DNA from: Kribbella soli
GTDB lineage: Bacteria; Actinomycetota; Actinomycetes; Propionibacteriales; Kribbellaceae
Assembly: GCF_004331345.1 (NCBI RefSeq)
Contig: NZ_SJJZ01000001.1
Coordinates: 992,001 to 1,056,000, forward strand
Direction of reading: 5' to 3'
Length of the DNA stretch: 64,000 nt
Made by a program: the position numbers and the translations under genes. Below are positions 50,521 through 59,599 of this stretch, one piece after another. The notes beneath the pieces were generated by a model. That model was not told where the DNA came from. It did not search any database and saw only the letters and a program-made list of their open reading frames with translations. Each line of letters starts with the position of its first letter. The first letter of the stretch is position 1.

Positions 50521-51664
50521 CTGCGGGTACGACGGCCAGCGCGACGACTGCGGCGGTCAGGGCGAACGCGACCGGGTAGCCGGTGCCGCCGACGATCGCG
50601 CCGAAGGCCAGTGCACCGAGTCCCCAGCCGCCGTCGTACGCGAGGTTCCAGAGAGCGCTGACCTGGCCGTAGCGGGAGCGGTCGACGCGGTTGTACATCA
50701 GGGTCAGCGTCAGGTTCTGCGCGGCGCCGAAGCCGGCCCCGAAGCACGTGGAGCCGATCAGGATCGCGATCGGGCTGGGCAGGAAGATGAGCGATCCGGC
50801 CCCGACGGCGGCGAGCACGAGCGCCGGCGCAAGCAGCTTCGCAGGCCCGACACGATCGGCGTACCGACCAGCCAGCCAACGCGCCGCCGGCGCCGCGATC
50901 GCCTGCAACAGAAGGGCCGACGCGACCATCGACTGCCTGTCCCCAGCAACAGCCAGCGGCAGAAACGTAACGCTGATCCCCGCCGCAACAGTCACCGCCG
51001 CGAACACGAGAGTCGGCATCAACAACCCACTCCGCCGTACGCCGCCAAGCACCTTCACGTGCTGCTCTTCGACAGCGATCCGCGCCGGCAACCCGATCAG
51101 CATCACGAGCCCCGCCAGCGACGCGACGGCCGCCAGCACGAACAACGCACCGAACCCGACCACGTCGATCAGGTAAACCCCGAGCGGCAGCCCGATCACC
51201 GCAGGCACCCCAACCGCCACGCCGTACACCCCAAGCGCCTCACCACGACGAGCCGGCGGGGTGAGGTCAGCAACCAGCGCCACGGCCCCGACAACCAGGA
51301 TCGCCAGCCCCGCGCCACGCACGATGCACACAGCAAGCACAACCGGCAGCGAAGCCGACGCCAACAGCATGAGCGAAGGCGCCCCAAGCAGAACCAGACC
51401 CAGCCCCAACACAACCTGATACCCCCACCGCGCCAACATCCGCGGCACGACCAACTCCACACCCACCGCAGAAAACATCATCGCCGCGGTAGACAGCCCC
51501 GCCCCAACACCCCCAGACCCGTTGGCTGCCAGGTACATCGGCACCACCGAGGTCAGCAGATACATGCTCAGGCCCGACCCGAACACCATCACCAACAACC
51601 GCACGAACTGCCTGCTCAGGAGCGGGCTGACGCTGACTGTCGGGATCTCGCACGCTGTGGTCAT
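50501..51664 (-). CDS. MFS transporter
   Basis: 387-residue membrane protein with about 12 hydrophobic segments and the MFS motif [14 protein letters not shown] after helix 4 and [12 protein letters not shown] between the halves. The size and motif order fit drug or sugar efflux transporters. The substrate is unknown. Its 3' end overlaps coaA. It is 142 bases from the unknown gene upstream. Confidence 0.88.
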   Translation of the reverse strand: MTTACEIPTVSVSPLLSRQFVRLLVMVFGSGLSMYLLTSVVPMYLAANGSGGVGAGLSTAAMMFSAVGVELVVPRMLARWGYQVVLGLGLVLLGAPSLMLLASASLPVVLAVCIVRGAGLAILVVGAVALVADLTPPARRGEALGVYGVAVGVPAVIGLPLGVYLIDVVGFGALFVLAAVASLAGLVMLIGLPARIAVEEQHVKVLGGVRRSGLLMPTLVFAAVTVAAGISVTFLPLAVAGDRQSMVASALLLQAIAAPAARWLAGRYADRVGPAKLLAPALVLAAVGAGSLIFLPSPIAILIGSTCFGAGFGAAQNLTLTLMYNRVDRSRYGQVSALWNLAYDGGWGLGALAFGAIVGGTGYPVAFALTAAVVALAVVPAVRASAA

Positions 51665-51806
51665 ACCTAGAAGCTAAAGCGATACCGGTACGCCCTACAG
51701 ATCCAGTTCCCCACCACCAGGGAGGACCAGTTCTCACGTCACTTTGTCGACAAACCCATCGTGGGATCCAGTCAGATGGTCGCGACACAGCAGCCAGCCA
51801 CCAGAC

Positions 51807-52286
51807 TCAGCCCGCTGCGGGGCCTAGTCGTTCGCGGGCTCTCGCTCGGATGGCCTTTGTCCTTCCCGCGTCTGCGAGCTGTTGCAGGATGTCCGCGTCG
51901 TCTGCTGCTTCGATCACACGGCGCTGAAGCCAGTCGGACCAGTCGTCCACATCCAGATTGCTCACATTCGGGTTTCCGTCAGCTATTCCTTCCAGGATCT
52001 CCAATTCTCGGATGCGTTTGCTGGGGAAGTCCCGAACCTCAGGTTTCAGATTCCTCACCCACGCCACGCGATCAGCCGGCGGAATACACGGAAAAGCTTC
52101 CACCACTACGGCAGCGGCGAGACTCTGGACGGGCTCAAGCTTCAGACCGGCGAGAAGATGTTCGCGAGCGGCGGACAACTGAACGGACCGGCGATAGAGA
52201 TCCAACCGGGCATGTTCATCCTCCAGGTCGACCTCCCCGGCGCCAGTGAGTGACACCAAGAGTCTCAGTTCGTCCGAAAGTCCCAT
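51807..52286 (-). CDS. Helical protein of unknown function
   Basis: 159 residues, predicted helical, with no transmembrane segment or cysteine motif. SDELRLLVSLTGAGEVDLEDEH opens it, and WVRNLKPEVRDFPSKRI and AADDADILQQLADAGRT lie later. I do not recognise a family. The start ATG is the second of two; it gives a 9-nt spacing after GGGAGG. The gene is divergent from the phosphopantetheinyl transferase with a 63-base gap. Confidence 0.65.
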   Translation of the reverse strand: MGLSDELRLLVSLTGAGEVDLEDEHARLDLYRRSVQLSAAREHLLAGLKLEPVQSLAAAVVVEAFPCIPPADRVAWVRNLKPEVRDFPSKRIRELEILEGIADGNPNVSNLDVDDWSDWLQRRVIEAADDADILQQLADAGRTKAIRARARERLGPAAG

Positions 52287-52349
52287 GCTCAGCATCCTCC
52301 CTTCACCCCGTACCGAACCATCGCGTCGGGCTCGGCGCGATACCTTCGG

Positions 52350-52940
52350 TTGGTGGGAAGTTCTGTCTACGTGTGGCTGGCAGCTGCTGGCGTCGAGCGC
52401 GGAGCGGCGGCCCACGACCTCCTGCTTGAGCTCGCGGGGACGCTCGTTGACCGGCCCATGCTGGTCCACGACGAGGCCGGGCGGCCGCACATCCCTGGGT
52501 TGGCGGTGAGCATCTCTTACACGCAGCACCTGATTGCCGTGGCTGCGGCGTACAGCGGGCCGGTTGGGGTCGACCTCGAGGAGGTTCGGGCGCGGGACTT
52601 CGAGGCGCTTGCCGGCCGTTGGTTTGCCCCACGTGAACTGGAGTGGATGAGGCGGCAGGGCGACGAGCTGGTCGCGTTTCTTCAGTTGTGGACGGGTAAG
52701 GAGGCGGTGGGGAAGGCGCTTGGGCAGGGGCTTCGGGGGTCGGGGTTGCGTCGTGAGATGCCCCTCGGGGGTGGGGCGGTCAAGTCGGCGCCCGGTCTGG
52801 TGGTGACGCACCTGCCCTGGCCGGGCGCGGTGCTCGCGGTCGCGGCGCCAGCCGGCCACGCGGTGCTCACGAGGGCGGCGCGTGACGTGGAGGTCGGCCG
52901 GCGGTCACCGACTCTTGACCCACCGTGCGCGCGTGGGTAA
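52350..52940 (+). CDS. 4'-phosphopantetheinyl transferase (Sfp-like)
   Basis: 196 residues. The Mg-binding Asp and Glu are in GVDLEEVR and the active-site block is LWTGKEAVGKALGQGL, the Sfp/EntD type. Unlike AcpS in this window, this type activates carrier proteins of secondary metabolism. No synthase genes are nearby. The start is GTG. The C-terminus is loosely conserved. Confidence 0.85.
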   Translation: MVGSSVYVWLAAAGVERGAAAHDLLLELAGTLVDRPMLVHDEAGRPHIPGLAVSISYTQHLIAVAAAYSGPVGVDLEEVRARDFEALAGRWFAPRELEWMRRQGDELVAFLQLWTGKEAVGKALGQGLRGSGLRREMPLGGGAVKSAPGLVVTHLPWPGAVLAVAAPAGHAVLTRAARDVEVGRRSPTLDPPCARG

Positions 52941-52964
52941 CTTTCGCGTCGCGGGGGAGTATCT

Positions 52965-52977
52965 GTAATTCAATTAC
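52965..52977. promoter_or_regulatory. Palindrome upstream of the cell-wall recovery cluster
   Basis: GTAATTCAATTAC is a perfect 13-bp palindrome with one central base, 45 bases before the GH3 start. A related but imperfect GGAATT-GA-AAATCC overlaps the murQ promoter. Both may be MurR sites; this is inference from half-site similarity. Confidence 0.4.
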
Positions 52978-53021
52978 TTTGGCGCTCGCCCCTGCCCGCC
53001 CGGACTGAGTTGGTGACACCG

Positions 53022-55592
53022 ATGGAACTGACCCGACGCCAGACTCTCGGCCTAGCGGCGGCCACCGTCGCAGGATCGACGGTCGCAGCCACCACGACCG
53101 CAAGCGCGAACACCAATCGCTGGGTCCGCGACACCCTGCGCCGGATGACGCTGGAGCAGAAGGTCGGCCAGCTGTTCGTCTGCTACGCGTACGGGCCGGC
53201 GGCCGACACCGCTGACGCCCGCAACACCAGCCTGTACGGCGTTGCGACGCCGGCCGAGGTGGTCGCCAAGTTCAACCTCGGCGGCGTCATCTACTTCACC
53301 TGGACCGACTCGACGAAGGACCCGCAGCAAATCGCCGGCCTGTCGAACGGCCTGCAAAAAGCATCGCTGACGAACACCGGCATCCCGCTGCAGATCAGCA
53401 CCGACCAGGAGTACGGCTCGGTCGTCCGCGTCGGACCGCCCGCCACGCAGTTCCCCGGCGGTATGGCGCTCGGCGCGACCCGCTCGGCCGCCTTCGCGCG
53501 CGAAGCGGGCGCGATCGCCGGTCGCGAGCTGAAGGCCCTCGGCATCACCACCGACTTCGCGCCGGACGCGGACGTCAACGTGAACCCGCTGAACCCGGTG
53601 ATCGGCGTCCGCTCCGCCTCCTCCGACCCTGCACTGGCCGCCGAGATCGTGGCCGCCCAGGTGAAGGGCTACCAGCGCGACGGCCGGATCGTCTCGACCG
53701 CGAAGCACTTCCCTGGCCACGGCGACACCGAGACCGACAGCCACGTCGGGATCCCGGAGATCCACCACACCCGCGAGGAGTGGACCCGGATCGACCTGCC
53801 GCCGTTCCAGGCCGCGATCCGGGCCGGCATCAAGTCGATCATGACCGCGCACATCGTCGTACCGGCGCTCGACCCGTCCGGCGACCCGGCGACGTTGAGC
53901 CGGCCGATCCTGACCGGGATCCTGCGGCAGCAGCTGCGGTTCGACGGCGTGGTGATCACCGACTCGCTGGGGATGAAGGGGGTCCGGGACAAGTACGGCG
54001 ACGCGGAGATCCCGCTCCGGGCGATCGAGGCGGGCGTCGACCAGCTGCTGATGCCGGTCGATCCCGGACTGGCGTACAACTCGGTCCTCGACGCCGTCCG
54101 CGGCGGCCGCATCTCCGAGGCCCGCGTCGACGAGAGCGTCACGCGCATCCTCGCGCTCAAGTACGAGGGCGGTCTCGTCGACCGCCCGTACGTCGACCTG
54201 TCCCGCATCGCCAAGATCGTCGGTACGCCGGCCAACTACGCCGAGGCCCAGCGCATCGCGGACCGCAGTACGACGCTGCTGCGCAACGACGCCGATCTAC
54301 TCCCGCTCTCCCCCGCGCCGCGCAAGATCGTCGTCACCGGCTATAGCCCCACCAACCTGGCGACCGCCCTGCAGAACCGGGGCGCGACGACGGCCGTGAA
54401 GGACACCGGCACCACGCCGACCGACGCGAAGATCGCCGACGCCCTGGCAGCCTCGGCCGCCGCGGACCTGACCATCGTGCTGACCAACAAGGCCTGGGAC
54501 ACCGAGGTCACCGACAAGCTGGCGAAACAGCAGAAACTCGTCAACGGCCTGCTCGCCACCGGCCGCCCGGTGATCGTCGTCCCGGTCCGCGACCCGTACG
54601 ACGTCGCGTACTTCGACGCTCCGTCGACCACGCTGGTCACGTACGGAAGCACCGTGGTGTCGATGGAAGCACTCGCCAAGGTGCTGTACGGCGAGATCGC
54701 ACCGACGGGCAAGCTGCCGGTCGAAATTCCCGCCAAGCCGGACCCGAACAACCCTGACCCGGCGCCGGTTCTGCACCCCTTCGGTCAGGGGCTCACGTTC
54801 GATCCGCGGGTGACCCGCCTGACAGTTGCCTCGTACAACATCCACGCGGGCGCCGGCGAGGACAACGTTTTCGACCTCGACCGCACCGCGCAGGCAATAA
54901 AAGCCTTGAACGCGGACATCGTCGGACTGCAGGAGGTCGACGTCCATTGGGGCGACCGCAGCCAGTGGCTGGACACGATCGCCGAACTCGCCGCGAAGCT
55001 CGGGATGTACCCGGCATTCGCGCCGATCTACGACCTCGACCCGCTGGCGGCCGGTCAGCCGCGACGCCAGTACGGCGTGGGCGTGCTGTCCCGCTTCCCG
55101 TTGGTGCGGACCGAGAACCACCCGATCACGCGACTCTCGACGCAGGATCCGAATCCGGTGCCCGCTCCGGCGCCAGGATTCCTCGAGGTGGAGGTCGACG
55201 TCCGGGGGCGGCGGGTGCACGTCTACTCCACCCACCTGGACTACCGCGGCGATCCGACCGTGCGGACGATGCAGGTCGCCGACACCGTCAAAATCCTGGC
55301 CCAGGACCGTCGGCAGGATCTGCAGGTCCTGGTCGGTGACTTCAACGCCGAGGCCGACGCGCCGGAGCTGGCCGGGCTCTGGACGCGGCTGACAGACTCG
55401 TGGACGGCGGCCGATGAGACGACAGGCGGACCGAACACCTATCCGGCCGTCGCCGCGAACAAGCGGATCGACTTCGTCACCGTCGGCAAGGGGCTGACCG
55501 TGCGAAGCGCCGAGGTACCAGCCGAGGTCCCGGTCGCCGAGGCCGCCAGTGACCACCGTCCGACGATCGCCGATCTCTCGTTCCGTTCCTGA
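53022..55592 (+). CDS. Secreted GH3 beta-N-acetylhexosaminidase fused to an EEP phosphatase/nuclease domain
   Basis: 856 residues. A twin-arginine signal (LTRRQTLGLAAA) leads a NagZ-type GH3 enzyme: the His/Asp dyad loop is KHFPGHGDT (228-236), the nucleophile D314 is in VITDSLGM, and a shortened C-terminal alpha/beta domain ends near residue 590 with HPFGQGLTF. From about residue 598 follows an endonuclease/exonuclease/phosphatase domain: SYNIHAG, GLQEVD, STHLDYRG, GDFNAE and SDHRPTIADL, so its catalytic residues are all present. The GH3 part would release GlcNAc from peptidoglycan. The EEP substrate is unknown. It is the first gene of the recovery cluster; a GTG four codons earlier is an alternative start. 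Confidence 0.9.
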   Translation: MELTRRQTLGLAAATVAGSTVAATTTASANTNRWVRDTLRRMTLEQKVGQLFVCYAYGPAADTADARNTSLYGVATPAEVVAKFNLGGVIYFTWTDSTKDPQQIAGLSNGLQKASLTNTGIPLQISTDQEYGSVVRVGPPATQFPGGMALGATRSAAFAREAGAIAGRELKALGITTDFAPDADVNVNPLNPVIGVRSASSDPALAAEIVAAQVKGYQRDGRIVSTAKHFPGHGDTETDSHVGIPEIHHTREEWTRIDLPPFQAAIRAGIKSIMTAHIVVPALDPSGDPATLSRPILTGILRQQLRFDGVVITDSLGMKGVRDKYGDAEIPLRAIEAGVDQLLMPVDPGLAYNSVLDAVRGGRISEARVDESVTRILALKYEGGLVDRPYVDLSRIAKIVGTPANYAEAQRIADRSTTLLRNDADLLPLSPAPRKIVVTGYSPTNLATALQNRGATTAVKDTGTTPTDAKIADALAASAAADLTIVLTNKAWDTEVTDKLAKQQKLVNGLLATGRPVIVVPVRDPYDVAYFDAPSTTLVTYGSTVVSMEALAKVLYGEIAPTGKLPVEIPAKPDPNNPDPAPVLHPFGQGLTFDPRVTRLTVASYNIHAGAGEDNVFDLDRTAQAIKALNADIVGLQEVDVHWGDRSQWLDTIAELAAKLGMYPAFAPIYDLDPLAAGQPRRQYGVGVLSRFPLVRTENHPITRLSTQDPNPVPAPAPGFLEVEVDVRGRRVHVYSTHLDYRGDPTVRTMQVADTVKILAQDRRQDLQVLVGDFNAEADAPELAGLWTRLTDSWTAADETTGGPNTYPAVAANKRIDFVTVGKGLTVRSAEVPAEVPVAEAASDHRPTIADLSFRS

Positions 55593-55603
55593 GGAGACCT
55601 GTC

Positions 55604-56887
55604 ATGAAGCGACGCAGTTTGCTCGCCGGCGCCGGTGCAGTCGCCGCCGCCCCGCTGATCGACGTACCCCAGGCCCACGCTGGGCAGACCGTGTCCAGCC
55701 GCAAGGTGATGACCGGCGCCGAGGTGCTCGCGAAGGACGACTGGCGCGCGTTGTCCGGCCAGAAGGTCGGCGTGATCAGCAACCCGACCGGGATCCTGCC
55801 GGACTTCACGCACGTCGTGGACACCATGCACGCGTCCGGCAAGGTGAACATCGTCGCGGTGTTCGGTCCAGAACACGGTTTCCGCGGCAGCGCGCAGGCC
55901 GGCGGTTCGGAGGGCGACCACGTCGACCCGCGCACCGGGATCATGGTGTACGACGCGTACGGCGCGAACGCCGACAAGCTGGTGCAGCTCTACACCCAGT
56001 CCGGCGTGGAAACCGTTGTCTTCGACATCCAGGACGTCGGCGCCCGGTTCTACACCTACATCTGGACGATGTTCGAGGCGATGCTGGCCGCGGTCCGCAC
56101 CGGCGCCCGCTTCGTTGTTCTCGACCGCCCGAACCCGGTCGGCGGGTACGCGCGCGGCCCGATGCTGAAACCCGGCTACACGTCCGGTGTCGGCAAGAAG
56201 GAGATCATCCAGCAGCACGGTATGACCGTCGGCGAGCTGGCCCGGATGTTCAACGCCGAGTACCTCCCGCTGGAACCGAACGGTGGGCGCCTGCAACAAC
56301 TCACCGTCATCGAGGCGAAGAACTGGAAGCGCGACCAGCTGTACGACGACACCGGCCTCACCTGGGTGATGCCGAGTCCGAACATGCCCACCCCGGACAC
56401 CGCACTGCTGTACCCGGGCCTGTGCCTGTTCGAGGCGACCAACATGTCCGAGGGCCGCGGTACGACGCGACCGTTCGAGCTGATCGGCGCGCCGTACGTC
56501 GACTACAAGTGGGCGCAGGCGCTGCAGACCAAGAACATCCCGGGCGTCGCGTTCCGCGAGGCGTACTTCACCCCGACGATCAGCAAGAACGCGAACGTCC
56601 TGTGCGGCGGCGTCCAGGTGCAGATCACCGACCCGCACCGGGTCGAGGCGATCACCGCGGCGACGCACATGATCGTCGAGGCCCGTAAGCTCTACCCCGA
56701 ATTCACCTGGCGGGCGGAGACCCCACCCGGCCGGTGGATCGACCTGCTCACCGGATCGGACCGGTTCCGGACCATGCTTTTGGCGGATGCGACCGCCGAG
56801 CAGATCGTGGCAGCCTGGAAGTCCGAGACCGACGCCTGGACTGCTCGGCGGGCGAAGGACCTTCTGTACAAGGGCGCGCACCGATGA
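55604..56887 (+). CDS. namZ: Exo-beta-N-acetylmuramidase NamZ (GH171, DUF1343)
   Basis: 427 residues with a Tat-type signal (MKRRSLLAGAGAVAAA). The DUF1343 blocks are VGVISNPTGI, FGPEHGFRG, VFDIQDVGARFYTY and VLDRPNPVGG; the family was shown in Bacillus subtilis to cut terminal MurNAc from peptidoglycan fragments. SD GAGGAG precedes the ATG. It begins 11 bases after the GH3 gene, and its stop overlaps the next start as ATGA. Confidence 0.92.
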   Translation: MKRRSLLAGAGAVAAAPLIDVPQAHAGQTVSSRKVMTGAEVLAKDDWRALSGQKVGVISNPTGILPDFTHVVDTMHASGKVNIVAVFGPEHGFRGSAQAGGSEGDHVDPRTGIMVYDAYGANADKLVQLYTQSGVETVVFDIQDVGARFYTYIWTMFEAMLAAVRTGARFVVLDRPNPVGGYARGPMLKPGYTSGVGKKEIIQQHGMTVGELARMFNAEYLPLEPNGGRLQQLTVIEAKNWKRDQLYDDTGLTWVMPSPNMPTPDTALLYPGLCLFEATNMSEGRGTTRPFELIGAPYVDYKWAQALQTKNIPGVAFREAYFTPTISKNANVLCGGVQVQITDPHRVEAITAATHMIVEARKLYPEFTWRAETPPGRWIDLLTGSDRFRTMLLADATAEQIVAAWKSETDAWTARRAKDLLYKGAHR

Positions 56888-58608
56888 GACGGCTCGGCGC
56901 GCTCACGATAGCTTCGGCGGTGATACTCACAATGGCTTCCCCTGCTGTTGCTGGCAGCAACAACTCCGGCCGGTTCGACCGGCCGTACGACGGCTATGCG
57001 CCGAAGACCACGCTGCTGCGTGACGCGACCCCGGCGAAGGCCGGCCTGGACCCCGCGCCGATCGACGCCGCGCTGGCCCAGGTCGCCGCCTGGACCCAGC
57101 CGAGCGGTGCGACGAAACCGCTGTACGCCGGCGCCGTCACGCTGCTCGGCCACGACGGGCAGATCGTCACCCGGACGGCGACCGGTCTGGCGCTGAAGTA
57201 CGCCGACGGGCAGGGCACCGAGCTGCCGCCGGACCAGCAGATTCCGATGCGCACCGACACGATCTTCGACATGGCCTCGGTGTCCAAGCTGTTCACGTCG
57301 ATCGTCGTGCTGCAACTGGTCGAGAAGGGCAAGGTCGACCTGGACGCGCCGATCGCGACCTACATCCCGGAGTTCGCGGAAAACGGCAAGGAAACGGTCA
57401 CGGTCCGGCAAGCACTCACGCACACGAGCGGATTTCCGTCCTGGCTGCCGCTGTGGAGCGCGCAGCCGGATCCGGAGTCCCGTCTGCACATGGCGCTGAC
57501 CGCCAAGCTGCTGAACGCACCCGGTACGACGTACCTCTACAGCGACCTGAACCTGATCGCGCTCGGCGAGCTCGCCCACCGGGTGACCGGGAAAACGCTG
57601 GACAAGCTGGTCGCCGACGGGATCACCAAGCCGCTGCAGATGCGCGACACCGGCTACAACCCGGATCCGAAGAAGAAGCCGCGGATCGCCGCCACGGAGT
57701 ACCAGACCTCGCCGCCGCGCGGCATGGTGTGGGGCGAGGTGCACGACGAGAACGCCTGGTCCCTCGGCGGTGTCGCCGGCCACGCGGGCGTCTTCAGTAC
57801 GGCCGACGACATGGCCGTCCTGGCGCAGACGTTCCTGAACGGCGGCAGCTACCGCGGCGCCCGGATCCTCAAGGAATCCTCGGTGACCGCGATGATCACG
57901 AACTTCAACCAGGGCTTCCCCGGCAACGACCACGGCCTCGGCTTCGAGCTGAACCAGCGCTGGTACATGGGCGGCCTGTCCGGACCGCGCACTGCCGGCC
58001 ACACCGGCTACACCGGTACGTCGATCGTGATCGACTTCGACTCCCGCTCGTTCGCGATCCTGCTCACCAACCGCGTGCACCCGAGCCGCAACTGGGGCAG
58101 CAACAATCCGGCCCGCCGCGCGGTCGCCCAGGGCCTGGCACTCGCCCTCGGCGTCGGCCCACGGCACGGCAAGGACGCCTGGTTCTCCGGTACGACGGAC
58201 AACGCGACCAGCACGCTCGACGTCAAGGTCGCCGTACCGGCCGAAGGTGCGAAGCTCGCGTTCGACCTGTTCGTCGACACCGAGGACACCGACCTGCTGT
58301 ATCTGGAGACGTCCACGGACGGAACGACCTGGACGAAGGTTCCGTTCTCGGTCCGCGACCGGGGGTCGGTGATCGACACCGACGGCTCGATCAGCGGCTC
58401 CGGCGACCGGCACTGGCACCAGGTCACCGCCGATCTCACAGCCGGCGAGCAGACGATCCGCTGGCGGTACACGTCCGACCCGCTGTACCAAGGCCGCGGG
58501 GTGTACGTCGACGGTGTGAAGATCACGAGCGGGACTGGTCTTCTTCTCGACGGTGAACGAACGCCTGAATCATTTACCGCAACAGGTTGGAGACTTTCGC
58601 GTCGGTGA
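56884..58608 (+). CDS. AmiE-like serine hydrolase (beta-lactamase fold) with C-terminal beta-domain
   Basis: 574 residues, Sec signal (residues about 1-24). The penicillin-binding/beta-lactamase motifs are S132-x-x-K135 (ASVSK), Y219 of YSDLN and HTG in GHTGYTG. In Bacillus the neighbouring ybbE (amiE) gene of this fold is assigned as the MurNAc-L-alanine amidase that frees peptide from MurNAc, so that role fits here. The last 150 residues form a beta-rich domain (LDVKVAVPAEGAKLAFDLFV) similar to those attached to secreted peptidases. ATG overlaps the namZ stop. Confidence 0.85.
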   Translation: MRRLGALTIASAVILTMASPAVAGSNNSGRFDRPYDGYAPKTTLLRDATPAKAGLDPAPIDAALAQVAAWTQPSGATKPLYAGAVTLLGHDGQIVTRTATGLALKYADGQGTELPPDQQIPMRTDTIFDMASVSKLFTSIVVLQLVEKGKVDLDAPIATYIPEFAENGKETVTVRQALTHTSGFPSWLPLWSAQPDPESRLHMALTAKLLNAPGTTYLYSDLNLIALGELAHRVTGKTLDKLVADGITKPLQMRDTGYNPDPKKKPRIAATEYQTSPPRGMVWGEVHDENAWSLGGVAGHAGVFSTADDMAVLAQTFLNGGSYRGARILKESSVTAMITNFNQGFPGNDHGLGFELNQRWYMGGLSGPRTAGHTGYTGTSIVIDFDSRSFAILLTNRVHPSRNWGSNNPARRAVAQGLALALGVGPRHGKDAWFSGTTDNATSTLDVKVAVPAEGAKLAFDLFVDTEDTDLLYLETSTDGTTWTKVPFSVRDRGSVIDTDGSISGSGDRHWHQVTADLTAGEQTIRWRYTSDPLYQGRGVYVDGVKITSGTGLLLDGERTPESFTATGWRLSRR

Positions 58609-58644
58609 CCCCATCTCGTGCATAGTCGCCGTACCGTGGCTGCC

Positions 58645-59532
58645 ATGAATTCAACAACCTCTCCAGAACCCACGGGGCCGCTGCTGGTCCGGGTCCGCGC
58701 GGTGATGCCCGCGCTGGCGCCGGCCGAGCAGCGGGTTGCGAACGCGGTCCTCGCGGACCCGGGCGGAGTGGCGGCGATGACGATCTCCGAACTGGCCGAG
58801 GTGGCATCCACCTCGGAGACCACGGTCATCCGGTTCTGCAAGCAGATCGGCGTCCCCGGCTATCCGCAGCTCCGCCTGCAACTGGCGGCCCAATCGGCGC
58901 AGGAGAGCATCCGGCCGGAGGTCGGCGGCGACATCGAGCCGGGTGACTCGCTGGCCGACGTGGTCAGCAAGGTCGCGTTCGCCGACGAGCGGGCGGTCCG
59001 CGAGACCGCGCAGCAGGTCGACGTGGACGCGCTGGCCAAGGTCGTCGACGCGGTGGTGAACGCATCGCGGGTCGACCTCTACGGTTTCGCCGCGAGCGCG
59101 TTCGTCGCCCTTGACCTGCAGCAGAAGCTGCACCGGATCCGCCGGGTCGCGTTCGCCTGGTCGGACGTGCACATCGCGCTGACGAGTGCTGCGCTGCTCG
59201 GCGAGGGCGACGTCGCGATCGGTATCTCGCACACCGGCACCACGGTCGAGGTCGTCGAGGCCCTCGAGGAGGCGGCCAAGCACGGCGCCACCACGGTCGC
59301 GGTGACGAACTTCCCGCGCTCGCCGCTGGCCCGGACCGCGGACCTCGTGCTCACCACGGCCGCGCGTGAGACGACGTACCGCTCGGGCGCGATGGCCAGC
59401 CGGATCGCGCAACTGACGGTGATCGACTGCCTGTTCATCGGGGTCGCACAGCAGGTGCTGCCGGACGCCCGGAAGGCCCTCGAGGAGACCGCCAGCGCGG
59501 TCCGCGGGCACCGGCTCAAAGGATCCGACTGA
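58645..59532 (+). CDS. murR: MurR/RpiR-family transcriptional regulator
   Basis: 295 residues. The N-terminal helix-turn-helix (TISELAEVASTSETTVIRFCKQIG) and C-terminal SIS domain (LYGFAASAFVALDLQQKLHR; GISHTGTTVEVVEAL) fit MurR, which senses MurNAc-6-phosphate and represses recovery genes. Placement between the amidase and murQ supports this. ATG is used; a GTG nine codons earlier is possible. No copy of a PTS transporter is adjacent. Confidence 0.9.
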   Translation: MNSTTSPEPTGPLLVRVRAVMPALAPAEQRVANAVLADPGGVAAMTISELAEVASTSETTVIRFCKQIGVPGYPQLRLQLAAQSAQESIRPEVGGDIEPGDSLADVVSKVAFADERAVRETAQQVDVDALAKVVDAVVNASRVDLYGFAASAFVALDLQQKLHRIRRVAFAWSDVHIALTSAALLGEGDVAIGISHTGTTVEVVEALEEAAKHGATTVAVTNFPRSPLARTADLVLTTAARETTYRSGAMASRIAQLTVIDCLFIGVAQQVLPDARKALEETASAVRGHRLKGSD

Positions 59533-59542
59533 GGTCGATCAC

Positions 59543-59573
59543 TTCCGTCAACGATGAACGGAATTGAAAATCC
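59543..59573. promoter_or_regulatory. Candidate MurR operator in the murQ promoter
   Basis: TTCCGT-N9-ACGGAA (59,543-59,563) is directly followed by and overlaps GGAATT-GA-AAATCC (59,560-59,573), which covers the -35 box. Either repeat could bind the adjacent regulator and block murQ transcription. Confidence 0.4.
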
Positions 59574-59592
59574 TTCAGTAGAAAACTAACAT
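59564..59592 (+). promoter_or_regulatory. Leaderless murQ promoter
   Basis: TTGAAA (-35) and TAACAT (-10) are separated by exactly 17 bp, and the murQ GTG begins 8 nt after the -10 box. There is no ribosome site between, so the transcript would start at or within a base or two of the GTG. Confidence 0.65.
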
Positions 59593-59599
59593 CGATCCC

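Noticed and set aside
52939-58604. ACTTTCGCGTCG occurring both upstream of the GH3 gene and at the end of the AmiE-like gene
   Set aside because: The second copy codes for the final residues of the protein, is not palindromic, and has no promoter next to it; probably chance.
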